DNA of 64,000 nucleotides, from assembly GCA_016715465.1 (NCBI GenBank), contig JADKAA010000029.1:1178001-1242000 (forward strand), given 5' to 3'. The position numbers were made by a program, and so were the translations under genes. The notes below the pieces were generated by a model. That model was not told the DNA's origin. It saw only the letters and a list, made by a program, of their open reading frames with translations, and searched no databases. Origin of the DNA: Saprospiraceae bacterium. Its GTDB lineage: Bacteria; Bacteroidota; Bacteroidia; Chitinophagales; Saprospiraceae. This document shows, piece after piece, positions 26,173-36,263 of this stretch (its first letter is position 1; every line of letters begins with the position of its first letter).

Positions 26173-27384
26173 CTATTGTGATATGTCATTCACCATTTGG
26201 AAAAAATCAGGAACAATCCTCCCGGCTAAATAACTTGGTGAATTGAAGAAAGCCACTATGCCATATCCCGACTGGGGGTCAAAAGCAATTTCGCTCCGGT
26301 ACTGACTAACCTGCCCTCCGTGAAATATGATGATTCTGCCATTCATTTCCAGGATTCTCCAGCCCAAACCATAAAAACTGGCCGTGACACCCGGCCAAAA
26401 ATTGTAATACTTATCATCACCTAGGGTAGATATTTTAGGCGTAAAAGCGAGGTGGCGTACCTCGTCATTGATTTGTGCGGGAAAATAACCTTGCATTGCC
26501 TTTAGCCAAATGACCATGTCATGCAGGTTTGAATTTATGCCGCCGGCTGAAGGCGTATTGTAATATCCATCATCGATTTCACTGGCAGAAACCATTCTGC
26601 CGGAATTGCGAATTGGCCAAACTTTATTTGTCTTGTCCATCATTGCCTGATGCCCTACAGTAGTTTCCAGCATACCCAGTGAATTGAACAATAAGGTTTG
26701 TAAGGCTTCTTCAAAAGACATGTTGGTAACCGATGCTATTACTTCTTCAATCAGGGAAAAACTGGCATTCTGATAGGCATAAGACTTTCCGGTAGAATCT
26801 CTTACGTCAAGCGAAGACAAGGCTCTTATCAAAGTGGTTTTGTCTTTACCCAATTCGATCAAATTGGTATAGGCGTGTTCCGTAAGTCCAGTGGCGTGGC
26901 TCAATATGTGCCAAATCCGAATGCTGTCATTGGGAGAAGAATGTTTCAACGTAAACTCGGGTATATACTTCGAGACCGGATCGTCCAGGCTAATCATACC
27001 CCGTTCAGCCAGCATGGCTGCGAGAATGCCGGAAAACCCTTTTGACAGGCTGCCAATGCGGTACATACTGCGATCGTCAACCAGGCCATCTTTATGTCCC
27101 TGTCTTCTTTGGCCGCGGTTGAACTGGAAAAGTTCTCTATTCAAATGGACCACAGCCACTGACATGGATGGACCTTGTTTACCATCACACTCCTTGTTTA
27201 GATATTCTATAAAAGCTGAGCAAAGTACCTGTTCGGCCGTATCCAATTCCAAGCCCAAGTCGGTCTTATTTATATACCTAGAGGGCTTGTCGGGCCTACA
27301 GGAAGCAAAAAAAACCAGTACCATTAAGGTGCCAGGCAGGCACAACCAATTATAAAATCTAAAGGTGTAAATTAAATAGTTCAT
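26173..27384 (-). CDS. Beta-lactamase-fold serine hydrolase lipoprotein
   Basis: 403 residues from the ATG at 27384; it gives a lipoprotein signal ending LVFFASC. Class C/AmpC-like active-site motifs: SxxK in IGSLSKGFSG with the nucleophilic Ser, and YxN in YAYQNASFS. HGGQVSQYRSE near the C-terminus takes the place of the KTG box. Family members are D-aminopeptidases, carboxypeptidases or esterases at the cell surface or in the periplasm, and substrate cannot be read from the sequence. It stands alone between YceI copy 2 and the divergent TonB receptor. Confidence 0.85.
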   Translation of the reverse strand: MNYLIYTFRFYNWLCLPGTLMVLVFFASCRPDKPSRYINKTDLGLELDTAEQVLCSAFIEYLNKECDGKQGPSMSVAVVHLNRELFQFNRGQRRQGHKDGLVDDRSMYRIGSLSKGFSGILAAMLAERGMISLDDPVSKYIPEFTLKHSSPNDSIRIWHILSHATGLTEHAYTNLIELGKDKTTLIRALSSLDVRDSTGKSYAYQNASFSLIEEVIASVTNMSFEEALQTLLFNSLGMLETTVGHQAMMDKTNKVWPIRNSGRMVSASEIDDGYYNTPSAGGINSNLHDMVIWLKAMQGYFPAQINDEVRHLAFTPKISTLGDDKYYNFWPGVTASFYGLGWRILEMNGRIIIFHGGQVSQYRSEIAFDPQSGYGIVAFFNSPSYLAGRIVPDFFQMVNDISQ

Positions 27385-27659
27385 ATCAGGGCGCGAAAAT
27401 AGGCATAATGGCTTATTCTGTTCCCTTCTGAAAGACAAATACATCCTTATCAACTTAAAAAATTAAGGTTTCACCCACATCTTATGATTTTATCTGTTAA
27501 TCGATGTTAAGGTGCCACTGGTCCATACACAGAATTAATTATAGAATTACAGGCAACCATCTATTAAAATATTCGTTATTACTTATTAAAATGGGTGTAG
27601 ATCAAAACAATATTCTTTTTATTATATTTTTTGCCCATACAAAAATTGAAATCTGAAAT

Positions 27660-29993
27660 ATGAAATATTTATTTACCACGCTGATCATCCTTTCAAGTTT
27701 TGTGCTGCAATCACAAGAGCAGTTTACATTAAGTGGATATGTCAAAGACGCACGCACCGGCGAAACGCTCATAGGGGCCAACATATTTAATACCGGGAAC
27801 CCACAAGATGGCACCAGCAGCAATGCTTATGGTTTTTACTCGATAACCCTTCCAAAAGGAACTTATAAGATGGCATTTAGTTTTCTGGGGTATCAGGAGC
27901 AGTTTTTTGAAATCACGTTTGACAAAAACACCAGCTTCAATGTAGAGATGTCCGAGGGCATTACGATCGAAGAAATAGTAGTGTCGGCGCAAAAAGAGGA
28001 GCGAAAAAAAAATGTAGAAGGCACACAAATGGGGACCATAAGCCTGCCTGTGGAGAACATTAAAAAACTACCCGCTGTTTTTGGTGAAGTGGACATTCTG
28101 AAGTCATTGCAACTACTGCCCGGGGTAATGTCCTCCGGTGAAGGCAACGCGGGCTTCTATGTGCGTGGCGGCGGACCAGACCAAAACCTTGTCTTGTTGG
28201 ATGAAGCGGTAGTTTACAATTCGGGGCACATGCTGGGTTTCTTTTCTGTTTTTAATGCCGACGCCATAAAAAACACTACCCTGATAAAAGGCGGTATGCC
28301 AGCCAATTACGGAAGCAGGTTGTCTAGTGTACTTGACATACAAATGAAAGAAGGGAACCTTAAGGAGTACAGTGCAGAGGGTGGTATAGGACTGGTGTCC
28401 TCCAGGCTTACCCTCCAGGGGCCCATTGTGAAAGACAAAACTTCATTCATTATATCCGGCAGACGCACCTATATTGGAGATCTGGTGCAAACGGCACTTA
28501 AAGGTTCCAGTTTTGAGGGAACAAACTATTATTTTTATGACCTCAATGCCAAGATCAATCACAAATTCAACGATAAAGACCGCTTGTTTTTCAGTGCCTA
28601 TTTTGGCAGAGATGTGCTGAAATTCAGGCAGCCTAAAAGGGATTTCTATTTTGACCTTCCTTATGGCAATTCCACAGCAACATTGCGGTGGAACCACTTG
28701 TTTTCAAACAAACTTTTTTTCAATCTTTCCGCCGTGTACAACGACTATAAGTTTGAATTCAATGGAGGACAAGCTGATTTTAACTTCAGACTTTTCTCGG
28801 GTGTAAAGGATTGGAACCTTAAACTCGATTTCGATTATTTTGCCGGTACCCACCACAACATAAAATATGGATTTAACTATACCTACCATACGCTGACACC
28901 CAACACCGCATCAGCTACAAATGGCGATGTGGAGTTTAATACCGGGTTTAAACCAAAATATGCAAATGAATACGCTTTTTATGTGATGGATGACATCAAG
29001 ATTACCCAGGATTTGGCCATTAATGCCGGCTTGCGATATGCCATTTTCTCGCAACTCGGCCCCTATACCTCCAAAATAGATGCTACCTATTACGGCCAAT
29101 TCGAACCGGCAATCACTTACACAGGACTGGAACCAAGAATGAGTTTTAAGATGAAAACATCATCCACATCCAGTGTAAAAGGAGGCATCACATTTACCAA
29201 CCAATTTCTCCACCTGGTAAGCAATTCCAGCAGTACCCTGCCCACAGATATCTGGGTACCCAGCACAGAAGTCGTCAAACCCCAAAGAGGCATTCAATAT
29301 GCCCTTGGATATTTTAGAAATTTCGACAAAGATGCATACGAAACATCGGTAGAAATTTATTACCGGGATCTTAAAAACCAGATAGACTATGCCGATGACT
29401 ATGTAAATGACATTTCCAAAGAAGTGGAAGATGGTTTTGTATTTGGCAAAGGCCGGGCTTATGGGGCAGAATTTTTCTTAAAGAAAGCCACAGGCAGGCT
29501 CAACGGTTGGATTGGTTACACATTATCCAGAACGGAACGATCCTTTGACCGGATAGAAAATGGCCGTTGGTATCCTGCGGTATATGACCGTACCCATGAT
29601 CTTTCTGTGGTAGTCAACTATCAACTGACCAAAAAACTGGAACTGGGTGCGATTTTTATTTATGGTACCGGAAAACTGTTTACGCCCATCAATGGGTTTT
29701 TCTTCACTGAACAACAACTCAACTTGTTTTATGGCCCGAGGAATAGCGAAAGGCTCGACGCTTACCACCGCATGGACATATCGCTTACATACACCCCCAA
29801 ACCAGACTCAAAGAAAAAATGGAAGGGTTCCTGGAATTTCTCGTTGTATAATACTTACAACCGGAAAAATCCATTTTTCATTAACTACGATATCAACACC
29901 AATTTTGAGAAGGGTACCACGACCATAGATGGTACAAAAATTACCATCTTCCCGCTGATACCTTCTATTACGTATAATTTTAAATTCAACTAA
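27660..29993 (+). CDS. TonB-dependent outer-membrane receptor
   Basis: 777 residues. Signal peptide (MKYLFTTLIILSSFVLQSQ), a CarboxypepD_reg-like domain (FTLSGYVKDARTGETLIGAN, near 22-41, to about 105), then a plug domain (EIVVSAQKEERKKNVEGTQM; LLPGVMSSGEGNAGFYVRGG). A beta-barrel fills the rest, ending in ITYNFKFN with the terminal aromatic typical of outer-membrane proteins. It imports a ligand with TonB energy. It is followed 9 bases later by a DUF4249 lipoprotein, a common Bacteroidota pairing. The ligand is unknown. The leader at 27454-27659 has no clear promoter or riboswitch. Confidence 0.92.
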   Translation: MKYLFTTLIILSSFVLQSQEQFTLSGYVKDARTGETLIGANIFNTGNPQDGTSSNAYGFYSITLPKGTYKMAFSFLGYQEQFFEITFDKNTSFNVEMSEGITIEEIVVSAQKEERKKNVEGTQMGTISLPVENIKKLPAVFGEVDILKSLQLLPGVMSSGEGNAGFYVRGGGPDQNLVLLDEAVVYNSGHMLGFFSVFNADAIKNTTLIKGGMPANYGSRLSSVLDIQMKEGNLKEYSAEGGIGLVSSRLTLQGPIVKDKTSFIISGRRTYIGDLVQTALKGSSFEGTNYYFYDLNAKINHKFNDKDRLFFSAYFGRDVLKFRQPKRDFYFDLPYGNSTATLRWNHLFSNKLFFNLSAVYNDYKFEFNGGQADFNFRLFSGVKDWNLKLDFDYFAGTHHNIKYGFNYTYHTLTPNTASATNGDVEFNTGFKPKYANEYAFYVMDDIKITQDLAINAGLRYAIFSQLGPYTSKIDATYYGQFEPAITYTGLEPRMSFKMKTSSTSSVKGGITFTNQFLHLVSNSSSTLPTDIWVPSTEVVKPQRGIQYALGYFRNFDKDAYETSVEIYYRDLKNQIDYADDYVNDISKEVEDGFVFGKGRAYGAEFFLKKATGRLNGWIGYTLSRTERSFDRIENGRWYPAVYDRTHDLSVVVNYQLTKKLELGAIFIYGTGKLFTPINGFFFTEQQLNLFYGPRNSERLDAYHRMDISLTYTPKPDSKKKWKGSWNFSLYNTYNRKNPFFINYDINTNFEKGTTTIDGTKITIFPLIPSITYNFKFN

Positions 29994-30002
29994 TTAAGCG
30001 TC

Positions 30003-30938
30003 ATGAAAAAATTATTATTCCTGCTGTTTGCTGCTCCCATGCTGTTCACCTCCTGTGAGGAACCTTATACGCCTCCTACTACTGAAGAAGATCAACAATA
30101 TGTGGTGGAAGGATATGTAGAATATGGAGAAGGAAGTTTGCCTACCTATGTCATGCTAACCAAAAGTCTGCCCTATATTACGACCATCGGCCCAGATCAA
30201 CTGGCTAATCTCTTTGTGAAGGATGCAAATGTTACGGTTTATGACGGCACAAAAGAAGTAAAACTAACCCAGTTATGCCTAAATCAATTGCCGGAGGAAC
30301 TCAGAGCTGCTGCGCTGGCAATATTGGGTCTGGAAGCCGACAGCACTACCCTCAACATTTGCCTTTATGTCGATGTACTTAACCAGATTGAAAAAAAGGA
30401 AGGGGGTAAATATGACCTTACCGTAGATATTTCCGGATATAAGCTCAACGCTTCAACCACCATCCCCAGACATGTACCTTTGTTTGATGCCAGATTTGAG
30501 GAACCTCCCGGAGAACCGTCGGATACTTTGGCCGCACTTTGGTTTAAAATTAAAGACCCCACTGGACCGGACTATTACCGATATTTAACCACTGGCGATG
30601 AAGATGATCGTTTCATAGCTCCTTTTCAATCCACCATTGACGATGCTTTTTTTGAAAGTAAACAATTTGATTTTCCTTTAAACAAGGCAGAGCGCCGGGG
30701 AGGAGGTGCTGACGATGCAGATGACTTTGGGCTGTTTGTCCGGGGTGACAGTGTTTCCGTAAAGTGGATGTGTATGGATAAAGCACACTTCGACTTCTGG
30801 AGAACCCGGGATTTTGCCGCAAACAGTGGTGGTCCCTTTTCCAGTTATACAAGGATCAAGACCAACATTGAGGGAGGGCTCGGTATATGGGGTGGATATT
30901 CTGTAAGTTACTACCGGTTATTCTGCCCTCCCAAATAA
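30003..30938 (+). CDS. DUF4249 surface lipoprotein, TonB receptor partner
   Basis: 311 residues. Lipoprotein signal MKKLLFLLFAAPMLFTSC, then an Ig-like N-terminal half (YVVEGYVEYGEGSLPTYVML) and a C-terminal half typical of DUF4249 (YYRYLTTGDEDD; GDSVSVKWMCMDKAHFDFW). These proteins accompany outer-membrane receptors of the CarboxypepD_reg type, probably as an extracellular lid or ligand binder in SusD-like fashion. Same operon as the receptor at 27660. Ends convergently with the large repeat protein. Confidence 0.88.
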   Translation: MKKLLFLLFAAPMLFTSCEEPYTPPTTEEDQQYVVEGYVEYGEGSLPTYVMLTKSLPYITTIGPDQLANLFVKDANVTVYDGTKEVKLTQLCLNQLPEELRAAALAILGLEADSTTLNICLYVDVLNQIEKKEGGKYDLTVDISGYKLNASTTIPRHVPLFDARFEEPPGEPSDTLAALWFKIKDPTGPDYYRYLTTGDEDDRFIAPFQSTIDDAFFESKQFDFPLNKAERRGGGADDADDFGLFVRGDSVSVKWMCMDKAHFDFWRTRDFAANSGGPFSSYTRIKTNIEGGLGIWGGYSVSYYRLFCPPK

Positions 30939-30944
30939 AATAAA

Positions 30945-30973
30945 ATAAAAGCACTGTTGCTCTTTAAACAGTG
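30945..30973 (-). terminator. Terminator for the large repeat gene
   Basis: On the minus strand CACTGTT (30973-30967) pairs with AACAGTG (30958-30952), followed by a T-rich stretch corresponding to plus-strand 30935-30950. It lies directly after the stop of the 30978 gene. Confidence 0.6.
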
Positions 30974-30977
30974 GACT

Positions 30978-33900
30978 TTATCTGACAATTAGCAACTTTT
31001 CTACTTTATTGTATCCTTTGGTTTTCAGTTCCAAAAAGTAACTGCCCGGCATCAACTGACTTACATCAATGCGCATTTGTTTTTCAGCGTTGCGTTTTGT
31101 CAGGAAATGTCTTTTGCCCGCAGGATCGATGGCCTCAATCGCAATCTCTTCACTTACCCCATTCCATTCAATCCAGACTTCATGACTGGCCGGATTTGGG
31201 CTCATTCGGAATGTAGTATTTTGTGATTCATTGTTTACACTTGAAATGACCACACAATCTGAAGTATCCGTACAAATGACATCTGAAATGATTACGGCAT
31301 AACTTCCAAATTCCTCAGGCGTAAAAAACTGCCCGGTCTCACCATTTATGGCTTCGCCGGTTTGACAATTTATCCACTGATAAATACCTCCGGCCAGGCT
31401 GGCTTTAAGCACCGTATCTTCAACGATGACCTGGGCATCCAAACGCTGAATGGTTAAATCAAGGTTTATGAGACTGTCGCAGCCGGCGGTGTTTTCCAAC
31501 ATCAATGTGTATGTCCCGCTTGCATTGAATACCGTATTATTCCACACATATTGATCACAGGCTGTCACCTCCAGGTTGGTTTCAGAACGCTTGTTTAGGC
31601 GAAGGTTAATCGTAAGAAAACTATCACAGCCGTCAGCATTGACAAGTGTTTGCGTATAAATGCCTGTATTTAAATATACTGAATCATTCAGGACAAAGGC
31701 ATCACAGGCAGTCACATCAATCGAATCGTAAGTCGGGTGCAGGATGGTAAGGTTAAATATAATGATGCTGTCACAACCGGTTGATGAAATAAAATTATTG
31801 GTATAACGACCCGGCGCACCGTAAATCTGCCCATTAAAAACATAAAAATCACAGGCACTTACGTCATAAATATTGAGTGTATTCTGACCATTAAGGATGG
31901 TAAGGTTGAGGTGAAGGATGCTGTCGCAACCTGCCTCATTAATGAGCGTTTGAATATAGTTTCCGGAAACTGTGTAATCCTGACCATTAAGGGTAAAGGA
32001 TTCACAGAGCGTCACATTAACTTCAGAACTTGAGCTTTTTAGTACAGTAAGATTTAAAAATATGGTACTGTCACAGCCATAGAAGGATTGAAGAAATTGG
32101 GTGTAACTTCCACTTTGATTAAATTTATCTCCATTGAGCACGAGAGAGTCACAAACCGTACTGTCGAGGGTAATCGCATAGGTAGGATAAATGGTAAGAT
32201 CCAGGGTGATTAAACTGTCACACCCGGCTGCATTTACCAGGACCTGGAAATATTCTCCAGTTTCGGTATAAACCTGCCCATTGAGCTCAAAAGAACCACA
32301 TGCGCTTTCTGCAAGCGTTGCTGAAGAATTGTTTCCCGGGTTGATGGTGAGCAAAATGGTAAGGGTTGAATCACATCCATGAGTCGTCAAGAGATACTGG
32401 GTATAATTGCCAGAAGTAAAATATGTGGTATTATTTACGGTGAAGGATTCACAGGTTGTAACCTCAAGTGTGTCACGGTCACTTTCAAAAATAGTAAGGT
32501 TGAGTATTACGGTACTGTCGCAACCGTACATGTTTTGCAAGTGAGCCATGTACTGACCAGATTCCAAATAATATTCACCGTTGAACAGATAGAGTTCACA
32601 CGCTGAATCTGTAATGACATAAAGAGAGCTGGATCCTTCTTTAATGGTGAGATTCAGGGTAATGATGCTGTCACAACCAACTGAATTAGTAAGTACTTGT
32701 GTATAAATGCCGGAATCGAAGTAAGTGATTCCATTCAGAGTATAACTGTCGCATATTTCAACATCCAATTGCTCAAATGTAGGTTCCAATACTGTAAGGT
32801 AAATGGTAAGTATACTGTCGCAACCTGAAGCACTGGTAAATAATTGTACATATGTGCCGGATGTATCATAAACTACTCCATTGATGAGTGTAAAATCACA
32901 AACCTTCATGAATTGGGTTGAGTTGGTATGGACACCATCCAGGATAACAAGATTAAGAGTCACAATACTGTCACAACCCTTACTCGAGGTAAGGGTATCC
33001 AGGTAAATACCCGATGTGGTAAGAATGGTTCCATTCCAGTTGTAAGACTCGCAAATGGCGATACTGTCACTCGAAAGCACCGTGTGATTAATAACAGCAG
33101 ACAGTACGACCACACTGTCACATCCGAAAGTATTGGTTAAAGTAAAAAAATATTCCCCGGAATCATATATGACAGAACCAAGGAAATTCAGGCTGTCACA
33201 TGCGATAAGTTCAAGTTTTGAAGAGTCTCCCTGGTAGATAGAAACAGACAATAAAAGTGTGCTGTCGCATACACCGGGAAACTGAGAAGGAAACTTCTGC
33301 ACGTAGTAGCCACTTTCAAAATACGTTATATTGTTGACCTGAAGGCTGTCGCATCCTTTAAGGTTGAGGTAAGCACTGGTCACGGGCAGATTACAGGATG
33401 CCTGTACATCTCCAAGCGTTTCACAATTTCCTTTATTGCTAAGAATGGTAGCAAAATTGCATTCTGCTAAAAAATGGCACACATTGTCCAGGTTGCATAC
33501 TTCAAGATTTTCGTTAAAGAGTACCTCTAAGCCAGTGATCTCAGAAAAATTGATGCTATCCAGACCAACCAAACTGAGCAGATTGCTGTTACCTGTAATT
33601 GAAATATTACCTTTTACTGACCTCAGGTTGATTAATCCGGCTACATCCTGAAGGCTGGGGTTAAAGAAGATGTTCAGACTTTCGCCAACACTGGTAAGGG
33701 CATCAAATCCATCGAGAAAATCCAAAGAAGAATTGCTGTAAATAGAGAGATAACCTCCAATGGTATGCAATTTTCTTAAGCCATTTAAATCAGACAGCAG
33801 TGCGTTATTGCCAATATCCAGATAACCTCCAATAACTTGGATCGAGTCAAGACCGTCGAGTGAAAAAAGGGATGCATTGTTGCTGATGAGAACACCTTCC

Positions 33901-34613
33901 TCAACCTCGTGAAGACCAGATAAGTCATTCAGGCTTAGCAGCAAGTTATTTGCAGACACCTGTAATTGGCCTAAAATAGTGTCCAGCGCTGCCAGGCCCT
34001 GAATAGAGGATAAAGATTTATTTTGTGTTAAAATTAAATTGTTGCCGATGAGATTAAGTGCATTAAATCCACCCAAAAAAGCGAGAGAATCATTCTGAGA
34101 AACCACAAGGCTGCCATCCAGCAATTCAAGGTTGCCAAAATCTCCCAATTTTTTCAGGGAAATATTTTCCTGGATCAGCAGGTCTCTTCCAATAAAATTT
34201 AAAAACAAAAGGTCATCGAGTGTGGTAAGTTTTGGGTTTTCTGCAATGCTAAAGGTCTGATTGACTATAAGCAGATTTGCCAGTCCAGCAAGGTCAGAAA
34301 GCGACCTGTTCTTTTCAAGTATAAAATCACCATAGACGGCAACCAGATTGCCTAAGCCCTCCAGGTTAATAAGATTTCCAGTGGAGATGGTGAGACTACC
34401 TTCTACTGATTCAAGAGACTCCAGACTATCCAGACTGGTAATGTCATCGCCCGTAATCAAAACGTCACCCAGTATAACACTACACCCGGGATATTTCATG
34501 GGAAAAGAATCAACTTGTTCCTGCAGTGAAAAAACCACTCCGTTGCTAAGGCAATTCTGCGCTGTTGAAACGAGAGACCAACAAAGCACTGATAAAACCA
34601 ATATATGTCTCAC
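30978..34613 (-). CDS. Giant T9SS surface protein: leucine-rich-like domain plus 13 two-cysteine repeats
   Basis: 1211 residues from a GTG start at 34613; no in-frame ATG gives the signal peptide MRHILVLSVLCWSLVSTAQ. Residues about 40-385 carry repeats with GL..L..V.G.L.I..N.SL, like receptor L / leucine-rich folds. From about 413 to 1058 come 13 repeats of roughly 50 residues, with consensus ACDS..LNG..Y..SG.YTQ.L.N..GCDSI..LNLTI. Each repeat holds two Cys that could form a disulfide. The C-terminus (about 1135-1211; FRMSPNPASHEVWIEW to NKVEKLLIVR) is a type A T9SS sorting domain. Likely a long surface adhesin or scaffold. It begins 37 bases after the DUF6580 gene on the same strand, so it may share the B12 transcript. 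Confidence 0.85.
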   Translation of the reverse strand: MRHILVLSVLCWSLVSTAQNCLSNGVVFSLQEQVDSFPMKYPGCSVILGDVLITGDDITSLDSLESLESVEGSLTISTGNLINLEGLGNLVAVYGDFILEKNRSLSDLAGLANLLIVNQTFSIAENPKLTTLDDLLFLNFIGRDLLIQENISLKKLGDFGNLELLDGSLVVSQNDSLAFLGGFNALNLIGNNLILTQNKSLSSIQGLAALDTILGQLQVSANNLLLSLNDLSGLHEVEEGVLISNNASLFSLDGLDSIQVIGGYLDIGNNALLSDLNGLRKLHTIGGYLSIYSNSSLDFLDGFDALTSVGESLNIFFNPSLQDVAGLINLRSVKGNISITGNSNLLSLVGLDSINFSEITGLEVLFNENLEVCNLDNVCHFLAECNFATILSNKGNCETLGDVQASCNLPVTSAYLNLKGCDSLQVNNITYFESGYYVQKFPSQFPGVCDSTLLLSVSIYQGDSSKLELIACDSLNFLGSVIYDSGEYFFTLTNTFGCDSVVVLSAVINHTVLSSDSIAICESYNWNGTILTTSGIYLDTLTSSKGCDSIVTLNLVILDGVHTNSTQFMKVCDFTLINGVVYDTSGTYVQLFTSASGCDSILTIYLTVLEPTFEQLDVEICDSYTLNGITYFDSGIYTQVLTNSVGCDSIITLNLTIKEGSSSLYVITDSACELYLFNGEYYLESGQYMAHLQNMYGCDSTVILNLTIFESDRDTLEVTTCESFTVNNTTYFTSGNYTQYLLTTHGCDSTLTILLTINPGNNSSATLAESACGSFELNGQVYTETGEYFQVLVNAAGCDSLITLDLTIYPTYAITLDSTVCDSLVLNGDKFNQSGSYTQFLQSFYGCDSTIFLNLTVLKSSSSEVNVTLCESFTLNGQDYTVSGNYIQTLINEAGCDSILHLNLTILNGQNTLNIYDVSACDFYVFNGQIYGAPGRYTNNFISSTGCDSIIIFNLTILHPTYDSIDVTACDAFVLNDSVYLNTGIYTQTLVNADGCDSFLTINLRLNKRSETNLEVTACDQYVWNNTVFNASGTYTLMLENTAGCDSLINLDLTIQRLDAQVIVEDTVLKASLAGGIYQWINCQTGEAINGETGQFFTPEEFGSYAVIISDVICTDTSDCVVISSVNNESQNTTFRMSPNPASHEVWIEWNGVSEEIAIEAIDPAGKRHFLTKRNAEKQMRIDVSQLMPGSYFLELKTKGYNKVEKLLIVR
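31442..33377 (-). repeat. Coding repeat tract, 13 units of about 150 bp
   Basis: DNA counterpart of the two-cysteine repeats. A word close to CTGTCACAACC recurs about every 150 bases because it encodes GCDS on the minus strand. Units are diverged, so this is an old expansion. Confidence 0.85.
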
Positions 34614-34650
34614 ATTTATTAATTTAGAGATAAAACAAAAAGTTACTATA

Positions 34651-35217
34651 CTATTTAACGGTCTGTTTAACCATTATACTACTCCTGATATAGCCATAAG
34701 CACCAAACATGGCCAGGGAATAAACCAAATCTCCCAGTAAGGTTGATTGAACAAATGGTACAGCGCTTAGGTAACACGTAATTAGGCCGGTAAACGTCAT
34801 TGGGTAAAAAAGTCCTGAATACCAATAACCAAAATTGGTAAGTACAAAAAACAGGATGCTTGATGACAATGCACCTGCGACGATTCTCGTCCATGATGTA
34901 CCTGAATTGAACAGGATAAAACCAATAAGGGTGGTGGCAATATAGGCTAAACTTTGCCAGAAAATATTATGATCAAACCAGGTAAACTCTTTAAACAAAT
35001 TGGTATAAATAATGTTATTTAGTATTACGCCACTTATCCATGCTGTAAGACATGGAAGCGCTATTGCCATCCATTTGTGACCGTAAAATGCAGCCCCAAA
35101 TAGTGCAATCGCCCCAAAAGGAGAAAAATTATAAGGATGCGGAATTAGTCTGCTGATGATGGCAAACGAAGTAATCCAGAGTGCCATGCCTGTATTTGAA
35201 TTGAACATTTTATTCAT
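34651..35217 (-). CDS. DUF6580 membrane protein, putative cobalamin-linked transporter component
   Basis: 188 residues with about five membrane segments. The N-terminal pattern ISRLIPHPYNFSPFGAIALFGAAF and the inner LTAWISGVILNN match DUF6580, an integral membrane family resembling substrate-binding (S) components of ECF transporters. Its place as last small gene of a riboswitch-led btuB operon (24 bases after the barrel gene) points to a role in moving cobalamin or a precursor across the inner membrane. No ECF ATPase genes are nearby; they may be shared and encoded elsewhere. The role is inference. Confidence 0.75.
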   Translation of the reverse strand: MNKMFNSNTGMALWITSFAIISRLIPHPYNFSPFGAIALFGAAFYGHKWMAIALPCLTAWISGVILNNIIYTNLFKEFTWFDHNIFWQSLAYIATTLIGFILFNSGTSWTRIVAGALSSSILFFVLTNFGYWYSGLFYPMTFTGLITCYLSAVPFVQSTLLGDLVYSLAMFGAYGYIRSSIMVKQTVK

Positions 35218-35241
35218 TATGTATTAGTTTTATTGAGTTGA

Positions 35242-36216
35242 TTAAATTTTCCAGGAAGTGCCAATCATATAAATCGAATAATCAAAAGATTTACGATTTT
35301 CAAAAAGATTGGTGAGATTATAATTCACAAAAATATCAAGGCCGCCAAGTCCAACTCCCCCCCTAATGCCATACATCCACTTATTGAGTGCATATGCTCC
35401 GCTTCTTACCTGATAAATTTCTTCTTCATTTTCTTTGATTGCTACTTTCTGCGTGGAACCCACAAGGTAGCCGGCATAGGCACCGGCATTGACATGCAAA
35501 GACTTTGAGATTTTGAATTCAAAAGAAAGGGGAAGGGTGAGATAAGAGAGAATGAGTTTGGGATCATTTGATGCATTGTTCACCTTGGTAAAGGCGGGCG
35601 TTTCCCCACTTCCTTCGGCTACCAGGCGTACATCGTTGGAAAATCGGAAACGGTTACGAAGCAGGCTAATGCCCGTTTCAATCTTTACTTTTTTGCCCAG
35701 GTGAATCTGTCGCTGAAATCCAAAATTCCAAAACCAAGAGGTGCCTGGACTTACTTTTCCTTCCAGAACAGAGGTATTGGTGAGGTTCATGAAATAATTG
35801 TTGATACCCGTCTCGATGACAAACTTTGTTTTCATCTTGCGAAATGGACTGATTTTCTTAAAGATATCATTGTTGACTTCTATTGATTCATCTGCTTCAT
35901 CAGGCTCGTCCATCACTTCTACCTGTTGGTCATACCCTTCTGCGTAAAAGTCCGCTGTATCCACCGTAGTTTCAGGTACATCTTCCATTTGATTGGCCAG
36001 GTGCCGTTCAACCAACTCCAGGACTTTTTGCACGTACAAATCTATGGAGTCCAGTAGCGTAATTACGACCATTGAATCCGCGTATTGCCTGGCAGCAGAA
36101 ATATTATACCTGGCTTCCTGCAGATAATATTGCTGGTTCGAATTTTTTTCACGCTGATCCTGGGCCCTATTTATATAAGGGAGCATCATACATAACAGAC
36201 AGATAATTATTCGCAT
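35242..36216 (-). CDS. Outer-membrane beta-barrel protein of the B12 locus
   Basis: 324 residues from the ATG at 36216 (MRIIICLLCMMLPYINRAQ signal peptide); the frame is open 7 codons further. Residues about 25-75 are charged and probably helical, then comes a 40-residue very acidic linker (VMDEPDEADESIEV). The second half is a PorT/OmpA-like small barrel (FVIETGINNYFMNL; GISLLRNRFRF; GIRGGVGLGGLDIFVNYNL). It lies between the BtuG-like and DUF6580 genes on the same strand. Family and function unknown; it could be an accessory to B12 uptake. Confidence 0.7.
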   Translation of the reverse strand: MRIIICLLCMMLPYINRAQDQREKNSNQQYYLQEARYNISAARQYADSMVVITLLDSIDLYVQKVLELVERHLANQMEDVPETTVDTADFYAEGYDQQVEVMDEPDEADESIEVNNDIFKKISPFRKMKTKFVIETGINNYFMNLTNTSVLEGKVSPGTSWFWNFGFQRQIHLGKKVKIETGISLLRNRFRFSNDVRLVAEGSGETPAFTKVNNASNDPKLILSYLTLPLSFEFKISKSLHVNAGAYAGYLVGSTQKVAIKENEEEIYQVRSGAYALNKWMYGIRGGVGLGGLDIFVNYNLTNLFENRKSFDYSIYMIGTSWKI

Positions 36217-36263
36217 TTTCGAATGTTTAATTGACAAATATACTACATTCCGGCTTATCTGAA

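Noticed and set aside
31442..33377. Word near CTGTCACAACC recurring every 150 bases, CRISPR-like at first sight
   Set aside because: Spacing is too long and the words encode GCDS in tandem protein modules; the sequences between them are homologous, not unique spacers.
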